Shown here in pieces: positions 44,807 through 55,200 of a stretch of 64,000 nt of DNA. Source of the DNA: Desulfocurvibacter africanus subsp. africanus DSM 2603 (GTDB taxonomy: Bacteria > Desulfobacterota > Desulfovibrionia > Desulfovibrionales > Desulfovibrionaceae); assembly GCF_000422545.1 (NCBI RefSeq), contig NZ_AULZ01000008.1, positions 143,654 through 207,653 on the forward strand, written 5' to 3'. Position numbers and translations under genes: made by a program. How positions within the stretch are numbered: position 1 is the first letter of the stretch; the number at the start of each line of letters is the position of its first letter. The notes under the pieces are model-generated. The model was not told where the DNA came from, did not search any database, and saw only the letters and a program-made list of their open reading frames with translations.

Positions 44807-45886
44807 ATCCTGGCACGAGCAGGACGAGGATGCGGCGCTCTGACGATTCTGCCACAGCACGCGCAGCACGGCGTGCACCAGCGTCGCCAGGGGAATGGCG
44901 AAGAAGATGCCCCAGAAGCCCCACAGGCCGCCGAAGACGAGCACCGCCACGATAATGGCCACGGGGTGCATGTTGATCACGCCCGAGAGGAGCACGGGGA
45001 CGAGCACGTTTCCGTCCAGGGCCTGAATGATGCCGTAGACCGTCATGATCCAGGCCAGCTCCGAGGTCCAGCCGAACTGGTGGTAGGCCACCAAGGCCAC
45101 CGGCAGGGTGACCACTGTGGCGCCGATGTAAGGGATGAGCACCGACACGCCCACGAGCATGCCGAGCAGCATGGCGAAGTCCAGGCCCATGATGAGGAAG
45201 GCCCCGTAAGTCGCGGCCCAGACGATGACGATTTCCCAAGCCTTGCCGCGGATGTAGTTGGCGGTCTGCTGATTGACTTCATCCCACACGCCCTCGGTCA
45301 GGGTTCTGTGCTCGGGCACGAGGCCGCGGACCCAGGCCATCAGCTTGTGCTTGTCCTTGAGGAAGAAGAAAATCAGGAGCGGCACGAGGATGAGATAGAC
45401 CAGATAGGTAATGGCGCTCTGCAGGGAAGCCAGGGAGACGGCCAGAGCCCGCTGGCCCAGGCGGACAAGCTCGCTGCGGAACAGGGTCACCATTTCCTGC
45501 ACCTGTTCCTCGGTGATCACGTTGGGGTATATGCGGGCCAGCTCGTGCAGTTGCACCTGGCCGTGGGCCAGCATGGACGGTAGTATGTTGACGAGTTGCG
45601 TGATCTGCTCCACCAGCAGCGGGATCAGGAAGACCACGCCCGCCACCACCGCGACCATGAAGCCGGAGAACACGGCGAGGACGGCCAGGGTCCGGGGTAT
45701 GCCCCGGCGGCGCAGGACGCGCACCACGCCTTCGAGCAGGTAAGCTATGACCAGGGCGGCGAAGACGGGGGCGAGCATCTCGCCCAGGAAAAAGACCACC
45801 CCAGCGCTGAGGATGAGCACCAGAGACAGGATGACTATCTGAGGGTCCGAAAACCTGGTTCTGAACCACTCGCGGATCATGTTCAT
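44804..45886 (-). CDS. AI-2E/PerM-family membrane protein
   Basis: Inner-membrane protein of 360 residues with about eight transmembrane segments. It has the family layout: pairs of segments at the N-terminus, a soluble region at about 110-150, and a C-terminal block with GVSVLIPYIGATVVTLPVA and the GVINMHPVAIIVAVL stretch. Members are proposed to export small molecules or ions, and AI-2 for some. The ATG at 45886 is used; a TTG two codons earlier is also open. Its stop codon TAG lies exactly in the end of repeat copy 3, and its C-terminus SSSCSCQD is short and Ser/Cys-rich. Confidence 0.88.
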   Translation of the reverse strand: MNMIREWFRTRFSDPQIVILSLVLILSAGVVFFLGEMLAPVFAALVIAYLLEGVVRVLRRRGIPRTLAVLAVFSGFMVAVVAGVVFLIPLLVEQITQLVNILPSMLAHGQVQLHELARIYPNVITEEQVQEMVTLFRSELVRLGQRALAVSLASLQSAITYLVYLILVPLLIFFFLKDKHKLMAWVRGLVPEHRTLTEGVWDEVNQQTANYIRGKAWEIVIVWAATYGAFLIMGLDFAMLLGMLVGVSVLIPYIGATVVTLPVALVAYHQFGWTSELAWIMTVYGIIQALDGNVLVPVLLSGVINMHPVAIIVAVLVFGGLWGFWGIFFAIPLATLVHAVLRVLWQNRQSAASSSCSCQD

Positions 45887-45992
45887 GAACAACTCTCTGC
45901 GCGGAGGCTATGAAGCCGCGCTGCCTTGTCTTGCCTTTTTCGATCGTATTGGCAAGAGCTAATGGTAGACTCAGGCCCCCAGGAGGTGAAGC

Positions 45993-46658
45993 ATGACGGC
46001 TCATATTATCAGGAAGCTTCTCATCCCGCTGGCGACCATATGCCTGACGCTGGCCGCTATCGTCTGGCTGCCGCCTCAAAACCTGGCCCGCGGCCAGGAA
46101 GTCGTCGGCCTGCCCCCACCCGACAGGCAGGGAGGCATGCCGCTCATGCAGGCCCTGGCCAATCGCCGCTCAACGCGCAGCTTCAGCGCGCGCACCCTGT
46201 CGCACGAAATGCTCTCCAACTTATTGTGGGCAGCCTTCGGCGTGAACCGGCCCGGCGGAGACCGCACTGCGCCGTCCGCCCACAACATGCAGGAAATCAG
46301 CATCTACGCGGCGCTGCCCGACGGGCTGTTCTTGTTTGACGCCCAGGCCCACGCCCTGCGCAAGGTATCGGGAAAGGATGTACGTCCGCTGGCCGGCAGG
46401 CAGGCCTTCGCTGCCCAGGCCCCTCTCGACCTCATCTACGTGGCCGACCTCTCGCGCATGCGCGACGAGGAGGCACAAGACTTCTACGCCGCCGCCGACA
46501 CGGGCTTCATCAGCCAGAACGTGTACCTGTTCTGCGCGTCCGAGGGTCTGGCCACGGTAGTCTATGCCTGGATCGACCGGGAAGCCCTGGCGGACGCCAT
46601 GGGCCTTTTGCCGCATCAGCGCATCGTGCTGGCCCAGAGCGTGGGCTGGCCGCCCTAG
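45993..46658 (+). CDS. Exported nitroreductase-family protein
   Basis: Nitroreductase-fold protein of 221 residues with an N-terminal signal or anchor (about 8-28). The family pattern is visible: NRRSTRSFSARTLSHEMLSNLLWAAFG, with the R-R/S-x-R segment for FMN phosphate, then TAPSAHNMQEI and a C-terminal GLATVVYAW. Such SagB/TpaA-like reductases bind FMN; their substrate here is unknown. AGGAGGTGAAGC before ATG is an ideal ribosome binding site. It ends 10 bases before the convergent lipoprotein gene. Confidence 0.88.
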   Translation: MTAHIIRKLLIPLATICLTLAAIVWLPPQNLARGQEVVGLPPPDRQGGMPLMQALANRRSTRSFSARTLSHEMLSNLLWAAFGVNRPGGDRTAPSAHNMQEISIYAALPDGLFLFDAQAHALRKVSGKDVRPLAGRQAFAAQAPLDLIYVADLSRMRDEEAQDFYAAADTGFISQNVYLFCASEGLATVVYAWIDREALADAMGLLPHQRIVLAQSVGWPP

Positions 46659-46668
46659 CCTGAAGGGA

Positions 46669-46974
46669 TCAGAGCCGTTGGATGGAAATGATTTCCACCA
46701 GCATGCCCCACATATGGAAGCCGATGGCGTTATCCGTGGGCCTGGCCACGCCGCGCACCTCGATGCCGTCCTGCTGGTATTCCTTCGGCAAATTCACGGG
46801 ATCGTAGTGGCCGCCTTCGCTGGACACGATGCCATAGAAACCATCCTCGATGTCCACGTGCACCACCTTGCCGTGAAAGAGAAAAGCGTTGGCCGGCAGG
46901 CTTTGGCGGGATGCGCAGCCGGCGAGACTCGCGATTACGAGAAGTCCGATACCGAGAGCAAGACGCATCTTCAT
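46669..46974 (-). CDS. Small lipoprotein
   Basis: Exported lipoprotein of 101 residues. Signal peptide with lipobox LAGC (Cys20 in ASLAGCASRQ). The mature part of about 80 residues is a compact beta-rich domain of unknown function (VVHVDIEDGFYGIVSSEGG, VRGVARPTDNAIGFHMWG), suggestive of an OB-like fold. It is on the same strand as serB, 29 bases downstream of it, and probably co-transcribed. Confidence 0.75.
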   Translation of the reverse strand: MKMRLALGIGLLVIASLAGCASRQSLPANAFLFHGKVVHVDIEDGFYGIVSSEGGHYDPVNLPKEYQQDGIEVRGVARPTDNAIGFHMWGMLVEIISIQRL

Positions 46975-47003
46975 GTGGTATGCTCCGTACCTGTTCAGGT
47001 GGC

Positions 47004-48218
47004 TCAGAGGGTCGTATCCCTGTCGCGCAGGCCCATGAGGTACAGGATGGAATCCAGCCCCAGGGTGGAAATGGACTGCCTGGCCCCGCGTTTGACCACG
47101 GGTTTGGCATGAAAGGCGATGCCCAATCCGGCCAAGCCCAGCATGGGCAGATCGTTGGCGCCGTCACCCACGGCGATGACCTGCTGCAGGCTGATATTTT
47201 CGCGGGCCGCGATCTCGCGCAACACCTCGGCCTTGCGCGCGGCGTCCACGATACCGCCCTGCACGCCGCCAGTGAGCCTGCCGTCCGCGATCTCCAGTTC
47301 GTTGGCGTAAAGATAATCGATGCCCAGGCTCTCCTGCAGGCGGCGGCCGAAGAAGGTGAAGCCGCCGGAGATGATGGCGATCTTGTAGCCGAAGCGCTTG
47401 AGGTTGCGGATGAGCCGCTCGGCGCCCTCGGTGAGCGGAATGCGCCCGGCCACCTCCTCCAGCCTGTCGGCGGGCATGCCCTTGAGCAGAGCCAGCCTGC
47501 GGCGCAGGCTCTCGCGGAAATCAAGCTCCCCGCGCATGGCCGCGGCGGTGATGGCGCTGACCTGCTCGCCCACGCCATAGGCCGCGGCCAACTCGTCGAT
47601 GACCTCGGCCTGTATGAGGGTGGAGTCCATGTCGAAGGCCACCAGCCTGCGGTTGCGCCGGAAAGCGTTGTCCTCCTGGAAGGCGATGTCCACCTCCAGC
47701 TCGGAGGAGATCGCCAGGAAGCTTTCGCGCAAGGCGTTGGGGTCGGACGGCGTTCCGCGCACCGAGAATTCCACGCTGGCCCTGGAGCGGGAGAGTTCGG
47801 TCCCGAGCGGGGCGCGGCCCGAAAGGCGGTGCGCGGACTCGATGTTCAGACCCGCCTCGGTGAGCACCTGCGACACGGCCGCCACCTGCGAAGCGGCGAT
47901 CTTGCGCCCCAGGAGCGTCACGATGTGCCGCGGCTTGCCTTGGGCGGCGACCCAGGTCTCATACTCGTCGGAGTCCACGGGCGTGAACTTGAGCCCCACG
48001 TCCAGCTCGTGGGCCAGGAAGAGCACTTCCTTGATGATGGGCGCGGATTCGGATTCGGGCGGTATCTTGATCATCAGGCTCAAACTCAAGGAATCATGGA
48101 TCACCGCCTGGCCGATATCCAGGATGTCCACCCCGTACTCCGCCAGTTTGGCGGTCAAGGCATGCATGATGCCCGGCCTGTCCTGGCCATAGACATGTAT
48201 GAGTACTATCTCGCGCAT
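47004..48218 (-). CDS. serB: Phosphoserine phosphatase SerB with ACT domains
   Basis: Last step of serine synthesis: phosphoserine to serine. The protein of 404 residues has two ACT domains at the N-terminus (about 1-85 and 95-175) and a HAD phosphatase domain (about 190-400) with nucleophile motif AFDMDSTLI, KIAIISGGFTFF and AVGDGANDLPML. The ACT domains imply allosteric control, probably by serine. ATG at 48218 follows CAGGGACGG; the frame opens nine codons earlier. Confidence 0.95.
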   Translation of the reverse strand: MREIVLIHVYGQDRPGIMHALTAKLAEYGVDILDIGQAVIHDSLSLSLMIKIPPESESAPIIKEVLFLAHELDVGLKFTPVDSDEYETWVAAQGKPRHIVTLLGRKIAASQVAAVSQVLTEAGLNIESAHRLSGRAPLGTELSRSRASVEFSVRGTPSDPNALRESFLAISSELEVDIAFQEDNAFRRNRRLVAFDMDSTLIQAEVIDELAAAYGVGEQVSAITAAAMRGELDFRESLRRRLALLKGMPADRLEEVAGRIPLTEGAERLIRNLKRFGYKIAIISGGFTFFGRRLQESLGIDYLYANELEIADGRLTGGVQGGIVDAARKAEVLREIAARENISLQQVIAVGDGANDLPMLGLAGLGIAFHAKPVVKRGARQSISTLGLDSILYLMGLRDRDTTL

Positions 48219-48284
48219 TGTCCGTCCCTGAACGCTCACTTGCACCTCGCTTATGCAACGGCACCCTTATAAAGGAGCATCGCC

Positions 48285-48614
48285 GTGAAGGCAAAAGTAA
48301 AAGGGCCTTACATTCCCCCGGAACGCGGGGCCACGGAGCGGCGAACGATCATGGACCTGCTGCGTGACGAGCCAATGACGGCCAAGGATTTATCGGCCGA
48401 GGCGGGCATTGCTGAAAAACGCGTGCTCGACGCCCTGGAACACATCCGCCGATCCGCACCGTCGCAAGGCCTGCGTCTCGTGGTAGAACCGGCGCGCTGC
48501 CGCTCCTGCGGATTCGCTTTCGCCAAGCGCGACAGGCTCGGCAAACCGGGCCACTGCCCGATGTGCAAGAAGACGTTCATCGAGGAGCCGAAATTCAGGC
48601 TGGAAGAGATTTAG
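48285..48614 (+). CDS. HTH domain fused to a zinc ribbon, predicted regulator
   Basis: Small DNA-binding-type protein of 109 residues. A winged-helix segment (ERRTIMDLLRDEPMTAKDLSAEA, up to about residue 60) is followed by a zinc ribbon with CRSCGF near 72-77 and CPMC near 91-94. This matches the group of predicted regulators with HTH fused to a Zn-ribbon. A good ribosome binding site (AAAGGAGC) precedes ATG. Divergent from serB with 66 bases between starts. Target unknown. Confidence 0.85.
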   Translation: MKAKVKGPYIPPERGATERRTIMDLLRDEPMTAKDLSAEAGIAEKRVLDALEHIRRSAPSQGLRLVVEPARCRSCGFAFAKRDRLGKPGHCPMCKKTFIEEPKFRLEEI

Positions 48615-48659
48615 GAGACTGACCGGAAGGTTTCCGCCCAAACTGAAGTCATGCGCGAA

Positions 48660-48736
48660 CGAACTGCGCGGGTCCAGGGAGCCGCTGCTCCCTGGGGGAG
48701 TGGGGATGGGAGAGGGCGTCGCCCGCTCCCGGTTCG
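48660..48736 (-). repeat. Family-B paired-hairpin repeat, copy 2 (inverted)
   Basis: On the minus strand it begins CCGGGAGCGGGCG, has the CCAGGGAGC/GCTCCCTGG stem and ends TGGACCCGCGCAGTTCG, the exact tail of copy 3 at 55231. It lies between the convergent zinc-ribbon gene and the EmrB-like gene, on the side of the latter's 3' end. Confidence 0.75.
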
Positions 48737-48749
48737 TCCGCTAAACGCC

Positions 48750-50324
48750 CTAATGCGCCGCGCCTGGGTCGGGAGCCTTGCCCCTGGGCGGCCGGCGCAT
48801 GATCCACATGGCCCCGCTCAGGCACAGGAAGATGATCATCTGCAGGTGGAAGACGTCCAGGAAAGCCAGAGCCGCGGCCTGCCGCTGCATGAGCCGGTAG
48901 AGCGCGGCCATGGCTTCGACGCCCGATTGGACATGCATGCCCAGGCCTTCGAGATACTGGCGCACGCCCTCCACGCCCGAGGTGAAGGCCTGGTTGTAGT
49001 AGCCCATGTGCTCGGCCAGGCGCAGGTGGTGGAACTGACCGCGCCTGGCGACCATGGTGGTCACGAAGGCCGTGCCGAAAGAGCCGCCCAGGTTGCGCAG
49101 CAGGTTGTACACGGCCGAGGCGTTGTTCATCTCCGTGCGCGGGATGTAGGCCATGGTCAGGAAGGACAGGGGCACGAAGAAGAAAGCCAGTCCCACGCCC
49201 TGAAGGTTGCGGCCGGTGATTGCCGTGACCATGCCCATGTCCAGGTTGTAGCCCGACATGTAGTACGAGGACCAGGCGCTGGCCAGCAGGCCGAAGCAGA
49301 GCAGGAAGCGCGCGTCGACGCGCTGGGTCAGCTTGCCCACGAATGGCATCAGGGCCAGGGTGATGAGCCCGCCGGGGCTGAGCACCATGCCGGCCTGGAA
49401 GGCCGAGTAGCCCATGAGCTCCTGCAGGAACATGGGCAGCAGCACGATGGAGCCGAAGAAGGCGAAAAAGCCGAAAAAAATGACCAGGTTGCCCAAGGCG
49501 AAGCTGCGGTCCTTGAACACGCGCAGGTTCACAATGGGGTTTTCGTGATGCCACTCCCAGAAAACGAGCGTGAACAGGCAGACGCCGGCGACCACGCTCA
49601 GGGCCAGGATGAAGGACGAGCCGAACCAGTCGTGCTGCTGGCCCAGGTCGAGCACGATCTGCAGGCTACCCAGGCCCAGCACGAGTAGCGCCAGGCCCAG
49701 GTAGTCCACGCGCTCGCCTTTTTGCCAGCGCTGTTGGTAGGCCGGATCGCGCACGAAGGACCAGCACATGAATTGCGCCAGCAGACCTATGGGTAAATTG
49801 ATGTAGAAGATCCAGCGCCAGGACCAGTTGTCCGTCAGCCAGCCGCCCAGGACAGGGCCGAGAATGGGCGCGACGATCACGCCCATGCCGTAGACGCTCA
49901 AGGCCAGGCCGCGCTCGTGGGGCGGGAAGGTTTCCAGCAGGATGGCCTGGGACATGGGCTGCATTCCTCCGCCGCCGATGCCCTGCAGGATGCGGAACAG
50001 GACCAGCGTGGACAGGCTGCCGGCCATGCCGCACAAAAGCGAGGCCACGGTGAACAAGGCCACGGAGGCCATGAGATAGCGCTTGCGGCCCATGACCTTG
50101 GCCAGCCAGCCGCTCATGGGGATGACCACGGCGTTGGCCACGAGATAGGAGGTCAGCACCCAGGTGATCTCCTCCTGGCCGGCCGCCAGGCTGCCCTGCA
50201 TGTGCCGCAGGGCCACGTTGGCCACGCTGGTGTCCAGGACCTCGATCATGGTCGGGATCATGACGCTGGCCGTGACGAGCCATTTGCCAGCGGCCCCGGC
50301 TCCGCCCTCCTGCGCCTGCTGCAC
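48750..50324 (-). CDS. DHA2-family multidrug exporter (EmrB/QacA type)
   Basis: Proton-coupled exporter of 524 residues with fourteen predicted transmembrane segments. Signatures include the motif-D-like MIEVLDTSVANVAL in segment 1, GWLAKVMGRKRYLMASV (motif A) and the motif C region GPVLGGWLTDNWSWRWIFY. With a periplasmic adaptor and outer-membrane channel it exports drugs across the envelope; the channel gene is not adjacent. GTG at 50324 is the probable start, with GGAG upstream. It follows the adaptor gene by 4 bases. Confidence 0.93.
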   Translation of the reverse strand: MQQAQEGGAGAAGKWLVTASVMIPTMIEVLDTSVANVALRHMQGSLAAGQEEITWVLTSYLVANAVVIPMSGWLAKVMGRKRYLMASVALFTVASLLCGMAGSLSTLVLFRILQGIGGGGMQPMSQAILLETFPPHERGLALSVYGMGVIVAPILGPVLGGWLTDNWSWRWIFYINLPIGLLAQFMCWSFVRDPAYQQRWQKGERVDYLGLALLVLGLGSLQIVLDLGQQHDWFGSSFILALSVVAGVCLFTLVFWEWHHENPIVNLRVFKDRSFALGNLVIFFGFFAFFGSIVLLPMFLQELMGYSAFQAGMVLSPGGLITLALMPFVGKLTQRVDARFLLCFGLLASAWSSYYMSGYNLDMGMVTAITGRNLQGVGLAFFFVPLSFLTMAYIPRTEMNNASAVYNLLRNLGGSFGTAFVTTMVARRGQFHHLRLAEHMGYYNQAFTSGVEGVRQYLEGLGMHVQSGVEAMAALYRLMQRQAAALAFLDVFHLQMIIFLCLSGAMWIMRRPPRGKAPDPGAAH

Positions 50325-50328
50325 CGCT

Positions 50329-51537
50329 CTACTCCGCCTTGGTCAGGATGGTGGCGATGACGCTCATGCCCATGCGCAACTGCGGCAGTTCGCCCGCCAT
50401 GGCAAAGTCGATGGCCAGCTTGACCGGGACGCGCTGCACGACCTTAACGTAGTTGCCCGTTGCGTTCTCGGGCGGAAACAGGGAGAAGACCGAGCCAGTG
50501 CCGGCCATGATGGATTCCACGCGGCAGGGAATCTTAGCGCCCGGATAGGTATCCACGCTGATCCAGGCCCGTTGGCCCGGCTGCATGTGGGTAAGTTGTG
50601 TTTCCTTGAAGTTGGCCGTGACCCAGATATCGCCCTGGCCGAGAGGTACGATGGTCAGGAGCGACTGCCCGGCCGAGATCATGCGGCCCGGCTCTACGGC
50701 CTTGCGCGTGACGTAGCCGTCCGCCGGGGATTTGATCTGCACGTACGCCAGATTGAGCTCGGCCTGGCGCAGCTTCGCCTCGGCCAGGGTCACCTGTGCT
50801 GCCCGCGCCTCGGCCTCTCGGGCGCGGATGTCGGCCACGTCGCGGCCGGTCCCGGCCAACTCCATTTCGGCTTCCAGGCGCTTGCGGCTCTCGCGCAAGG
50901 TCGCTTCCTGGTCGTCCACGGCCTCCAGCCGGGCTTGAGCCGCGGCGACCCTGGCCTGGTTGGTTACGACGCTGGTCCGGGCGTCGTCCAGGGAAGACTG
51001 GGATACGACCTGGCTCGCAAGCAGACTCTCATAGCGCATCGAGTCCAGCTTGGCCTTGTCCAGCACGGCCTGGGCTTCCAACAGAGCCTGTCTGGCGGCT
51101 TCGCGCGCCTTGGCCAACTCGGCCAGCTGTCGGTTCGTACCGGCGATTTGGGCGCGCAGGCTCGAAACCCTGGACGAGGTTTGGCTGATCTCCAGGGGCA
51201 CGTTGAGCTGCCCGGCGGCAAGCTGGGCCTGGGCCGAGGCCAGTTCCGCCCTGGCCTGGGCCAGAGCCACCTCGTAATCCGTGGGATCAAGGCGCACGAG
51301 CACTTCGCCGGCACGCACCCGCTGATTATCCTGCACCAGAACTTCGGTCACATACCCCGGCACGCGCGAGCTGATCGGATACATGCGGCCATCCACGAAG
51401 GCGTCCTCCGTGCTCTGCTTGCCCACGCCGGTCATGTACCACGCTCCGCCGGCCATTAGGGCCACTGTCAGGATCGCCGCGAAAACAATGCGCTTGCGTA
51501 CCGGCAAGGCGCGCTTGGAACCGTTCTGTTCAGCCAT
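50329..51537 (-). CDS. HlyD/EmrA-type membrane-fusion protein
   Basis: Periplasmic adaptor of 402 residues anchored by one membrane segment (about 17-38). The barrel-sandwich halves are split by a long alpha-helical hairpin (about 85-230, coiled coil rich in Ala, Glu and Gln) and end in the beta-barrel domain (WVTANFKETQLTHMQPGQ). It is expected to bridge the DHA2 exporter and an outer-membrane channel. ATG at 51537 gives MAEQNG; GAAGGAT is just upstream. The frame opens seven codons earlier. Confidence 0.92.
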   Translation of the reverse strand: MAEQNGSKRALPVRKRIVFAAILTVALMAGGAWYMTGVGKQSTEDAFVDGRMYPISSRVPGYVTEVLVQDNQRVRAGEVLVRLDPTDYEVALAQARAELASAQAQLAAGQLNVPLEISQTSSRVSSLRAQIAGTNRQLAELAKAREAARQALLEAQAVLDKAKLDSMRYESLLASQVVSQSSLDDARTSVVTNQARVAAAQARLEAVDDQEATLRESRKRLEAEMELAGTGRDVADIRAREAEARAAQVTLAEAKLRQAELNLAYVQIKSPADGYVTRKAVEPGRMISAGQSLLTIVPLGQGDIWVTANFKETQLTHMQPGQRAWISVDTYPGAKIPCRVESIMAGTGSVFSLFPPENATGNYVKVVQRVPVKLAIDFAMAGELPQLRMGMSVIATILTKAE

Positions 51538-51676
51538 ATCCTTCCCGTGCCGAGGCAATGATGTTTCGCCCCATGAATTAGTTGTCTATGCAACTGAATG
51601 GCGCGCGAAAATACGTTTCCTGCCTGTCGCGGTCAAGGCCTTGCCATGCCGCTTAACAGCGAGGGCCAAGCCGTAC

Positions 51677-51705
51677 TTGACAATTTCCGGTATCTGAACT
51701 TTATT
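51677..51705 (+). promoter_or_regulatory. Sigma-70-type promoter of the Lrp-putA unit
   Basis: TTGACA at 51677-51682 and TTTATT at 51700-51705 are 17 bases apart. The pair lies 23 bases before the Lrp/AsnC gene start, so the leader would be short. The -35 box is perfect, the -10 matches four of six. Confidence 0.5.
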
Positions 51706-51727
51706 CTCTCAAACGGAGTATGACAGA

Positions 51728-52201
51728 ATGATCGACGGAACAGACTTCAGCATATTGAAGATACTTCAAGACAACGCGCGAACATCCAATGCGGAGATAG
51801 CCCGGCAGATAGGCATGGCTCCGTCGGCAATCCTGGAGCGCATCCGCAAGCTGGAGCGCAAGGGCATAATTCAGCGCTATGAAACGCGCATTTCGCCCAC
51901 GGCCCTGGGCAAGCACCTGACGGCGTTCACGCTCGTGCACACCGAGGAGCCAGTGGGCTCCACAGGCACGGGCGAGGAGCTGGCCAAGATACCCGGCGTG
52001 CTGGAAGTCCACTACGTGGCCGGCCAGGATGCCTATTTCGTCAAATCGAGGACGCGCGACCCCGAGCACCTGGCCGAGCTGCTCAAACAGTTCGGCCGCA
52101 TCAAGGCAATCCGGGATACGCGCACGACCGTTGTTCTCACCACGGTCAAGGAAACCATGAACGTCCCCCTGGAGAGCATGCCAGAAGGAGAGCCCGAGTA
52201 A
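51728..52201 (+). CDS. Lrp/AsnC-family regulator, probable PutA regulator
   Basis: Transcription factor of 157 residues. An N-terminal helix-turn-helix (ILKILQDNARTSNAEIARQ then AILERIRKLERKGII) is followed by the RAM ligand-binding domain (about 70-145). The family senses amino acids. The stop overlaps the putA start by one base (TAATG), so it is probably a local regulator of proline use, a common arrangement (compare PutR/Lrp types). The start has AACGGAG eleven bases before ATG. Confidence 0.92.
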   Translation: MIDGTDFSILKILQDNARTSNAEIARQIGMAPSAILERIRKLERKGIIQRYETRISPTALGKHLTAFTLVHTEEPVGSTGTGEELAKIPGVLEVHYVAGQDAYFVKSRTRDPEHLAELLKQFGRIKAIRDTRTTVVLTTVKETMNVPLESMPEGEPE

Positions 52202-55200
52202 TGAATCCGGAAATCGAGAATAAGATCGTTGCCCGAGGCCAGGAGTTCTTCAAGTCCATAGCCGGAGAGGCGCCGTCCATCTTCAGCAAGGGCCATTGGA
52301 CCGGCAAGGTCATGGACTGGGCCATGAAGAACGAGGATTTCAAGGTCCAGCTATTCCGCTTCGTGGACGTACTGCCCTACCTGAACACGGGCGAATCGCT
52401 GCAGCGGCACATCGAGGAGTACTTCGCGGGCAACGACTGCGAAATCCCGGCCGTGCTCAAGTGGGGCGCCGAGAAAAGCGGGCTGTTCGGCGGATTGGCG
52501 GCCAAGGTCATGGGCAAGGCCATCCGCGGCAACATCGAGGGCATGGCCAAGCAGTTCATCATCGGCGAGAACTCCAAGGAGGCCATGAAGAGCCTGCGCA
52601 AGCTGCGCAAGGACGGCTTCGCCTTCGTGGTGGACTTTCTGGGCGAGGCCACAGTCAGCGAGATCGAGGCCCAGGCCTACCACGACGGTTACATGGAAAT
52701 CCTCGACGCCATGGCCGCCGAGCAGCACAAGTGGGACTGCCTGGGCAAGTCCAGCAACGGCCAGGACTGGGGACACGCGCCCAAGGTCAACGTGGCCGTG
52801 AAGCTTTCGGCCTTCTACTCCCAGGCCAAGCCACAGGACATCCCCGGCTCCGTGGCGGGCATGCTCACGCGCATCGTGCCCATCTACCGCAAGATCAAGG
52901 CCATGGGCGGCTTCATGTGCATCGACATGGAGCAGCTCAAATACAAGGAAATGACCATCGAGCTGTTCAAGCAGCTCCGCACCATGGACGAGTTCAAGGA
53001 CTATCCGCACCTGGGCATCGTCCTGCAGTCCTACCTGCGCGACACGGAAAACGACCTGGACGGCCTGCTGTCCTGGGCCCGCGCCAATTCGCTGCCCATC
53101 TCCATCCGCCTGGTAAAGGGCGCTTACTGGGACTTCGAAACGGTTATGGCCAAGCAGTGCGGCTGGGACGTGCCCGTGTGGACCCAGAAGCCCGAGTCCG
53201 ACATTTGCTATGAGCGTTGCGCGCGCAAGATCCTGGAGAACCATGACATCTGCCACTTCGCCTGCGCCTCGCACAATATCCGCACCTTCTCCTATGTCAT
53301 GGAGACGGCCCGCGAGCTGAACGTGCCCGACTCGCGCTACGAGTTCCAGGTGCTCTACGGCATGGCCGAGCCGGTGCGCAAAGGCCTCAAGAACGTGGCG
53401 GGCCGCGTGCGCCTGTACTGCCCCTACGGCGATCTGCTGCCCGGCATGGCCTATCTGGTGCGCCGCCTGTTGGAGAACACGGCCAACGAGAGCTTCCTGC
53501 GCCAGAGCTTCGCCGAGGGCAAGGAGCTGGAGCGGCTGCTGGAGAACCCCGCGCTGACGCTCAAGCGCGAGCAGGAATGCTCGCCCGTCACGCACCCGGC
53601 CAAGAGGCCAAGCTACGGCAACCTGCCGCCGTTCAAGAACCATCAGCTCATCGACTTCACCATTCCCGAGGTCCGCGCGGCCTTCCCCAAGGCCATCGCC
53701 GAGGCACGCAAGAGCAAGGGCAAGACCTATCCGCTGTATATAAACGGCAAGGACGTGGCCACCCAGGATCGCATGACTTCCACGAACCCGGCCGATCCCG
53801 ACGAGGTGCTGGGCCAGGTCTGCCAGGCCGGCCGCGCCGAGATCGACATGGCCATTGAGGCCGCTGACAAGGCCTTCCTCTCCTGGCGTGACATGCCGGC
53901 CGAGAAGCGCGCCGAGTACCTGGTCAAGGCCGCGGCCATCGCCCGCCGCCGCATCTACGACCTGTGCGCCGTCCAGGTGCTGGAGGTCGGCAAGCAATGG
54001 GATCAGGCCTACAACGACGTGGGCGAGGCCATCGACTTCCTGGAGTACTACGCGCGCGAGATGGTGCGCCTGGGCACGCCCCGGCGCATGGGCTTCGAGC
54101 CGGGCGAGCACAACCACCTGTTCTATCAGGCCAAGGGAGTGGCTGCGGTCATCGCGCCCTGGAACTTCCCCCTGGCCATCTCCGTGGGCATGGCCTCGGC
54201 GGCCATCGTCGCGGGCAATCCCGTGATCTACAAACCTGCCGGCCCGTCCTCCATCGTGGGCTACGGCCTGGTGGAGATCTTCCGCGAGGCCGGCCTGCCC
54301 GAGGGCGTGTTCAACTTCTGCCCCGGCCGCAGCTCGGTCATGGGCGACTACCTCATCGAGCACCCCAAGGTCAGCCTCATCGCCTTCACCGGCTCCATGG
54401 AAGTCGGTCTGCGCATCCAGGAGAAGGCCGCCAAGGTTCAGCCCGGACAGGCCCAGTGCAAGCGGGTCATCGCCGAGATGGGCGGAAAGAACGCCATCAT
54501 TGTCGACGACGACGCGGACCTGGACGAGGCCGTGCTCGGGGTGCTCTACTCGGCCTTCGGATTCCAGGGCCAGAAGTGCTCGGCCTGCTCGCGCGTCATC
54601 GTGGTCGAGCCCATCTACGAGCGCTTCATCGAGCGCCTGGCGGAGGCCGCCAAGTCCGTGAAGATCGGCCCGGCCGAGGACCCCGCCAACTACATGGGCC
54701 CAGTGGTCGGCCCCGCGCAGCAGAAGGACATCCTCAAGTATATCGACATCGCCAAGCAGGAGGGCGAGGTCCTGGTCATGCGCGAGGTGCCGCAGAAGGG
54801 CTGCTACGTGCCCATGACCATCGTGGCCGGCATCAGGCCCGAGCACCGCATCGCCCAGGAGGAGATCTTCGGCCCGGTGCTGGCGGTCATGAAGGCCAAG
54901 GACTTTGACCAGGCCATCGAGTGGGCCAACGCCTCGCGCTTCGCTCTGACCGGCGGCGTATACTCGCGCAGCCCCAGGCACCTGGAACAGGCCCGGCGCG
55001 AGTTCCGCGTCGGCAACCTGTACCTGAACCGCAACTGCGTGGGCGCGCTCGTCGAACGCCAGCCCTTCGGCGGCTTCAAGATGTCGGGCGTGGGCTCCAA
55101 GGCCGGCGGCCCGGACTACCTGCTGCAGTTCCTCGACCCGCGCGTGGTCACCGAAAACACCATGCGCCGGGGCTTCACGCCCATCGAGGATGACGACAAC

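Noticed and set aside
46911..48272. Long plus-strand frame opposite serB
   Set aside because: SerB has ACT and HAD motifs on the minus strand; the shadow has none.
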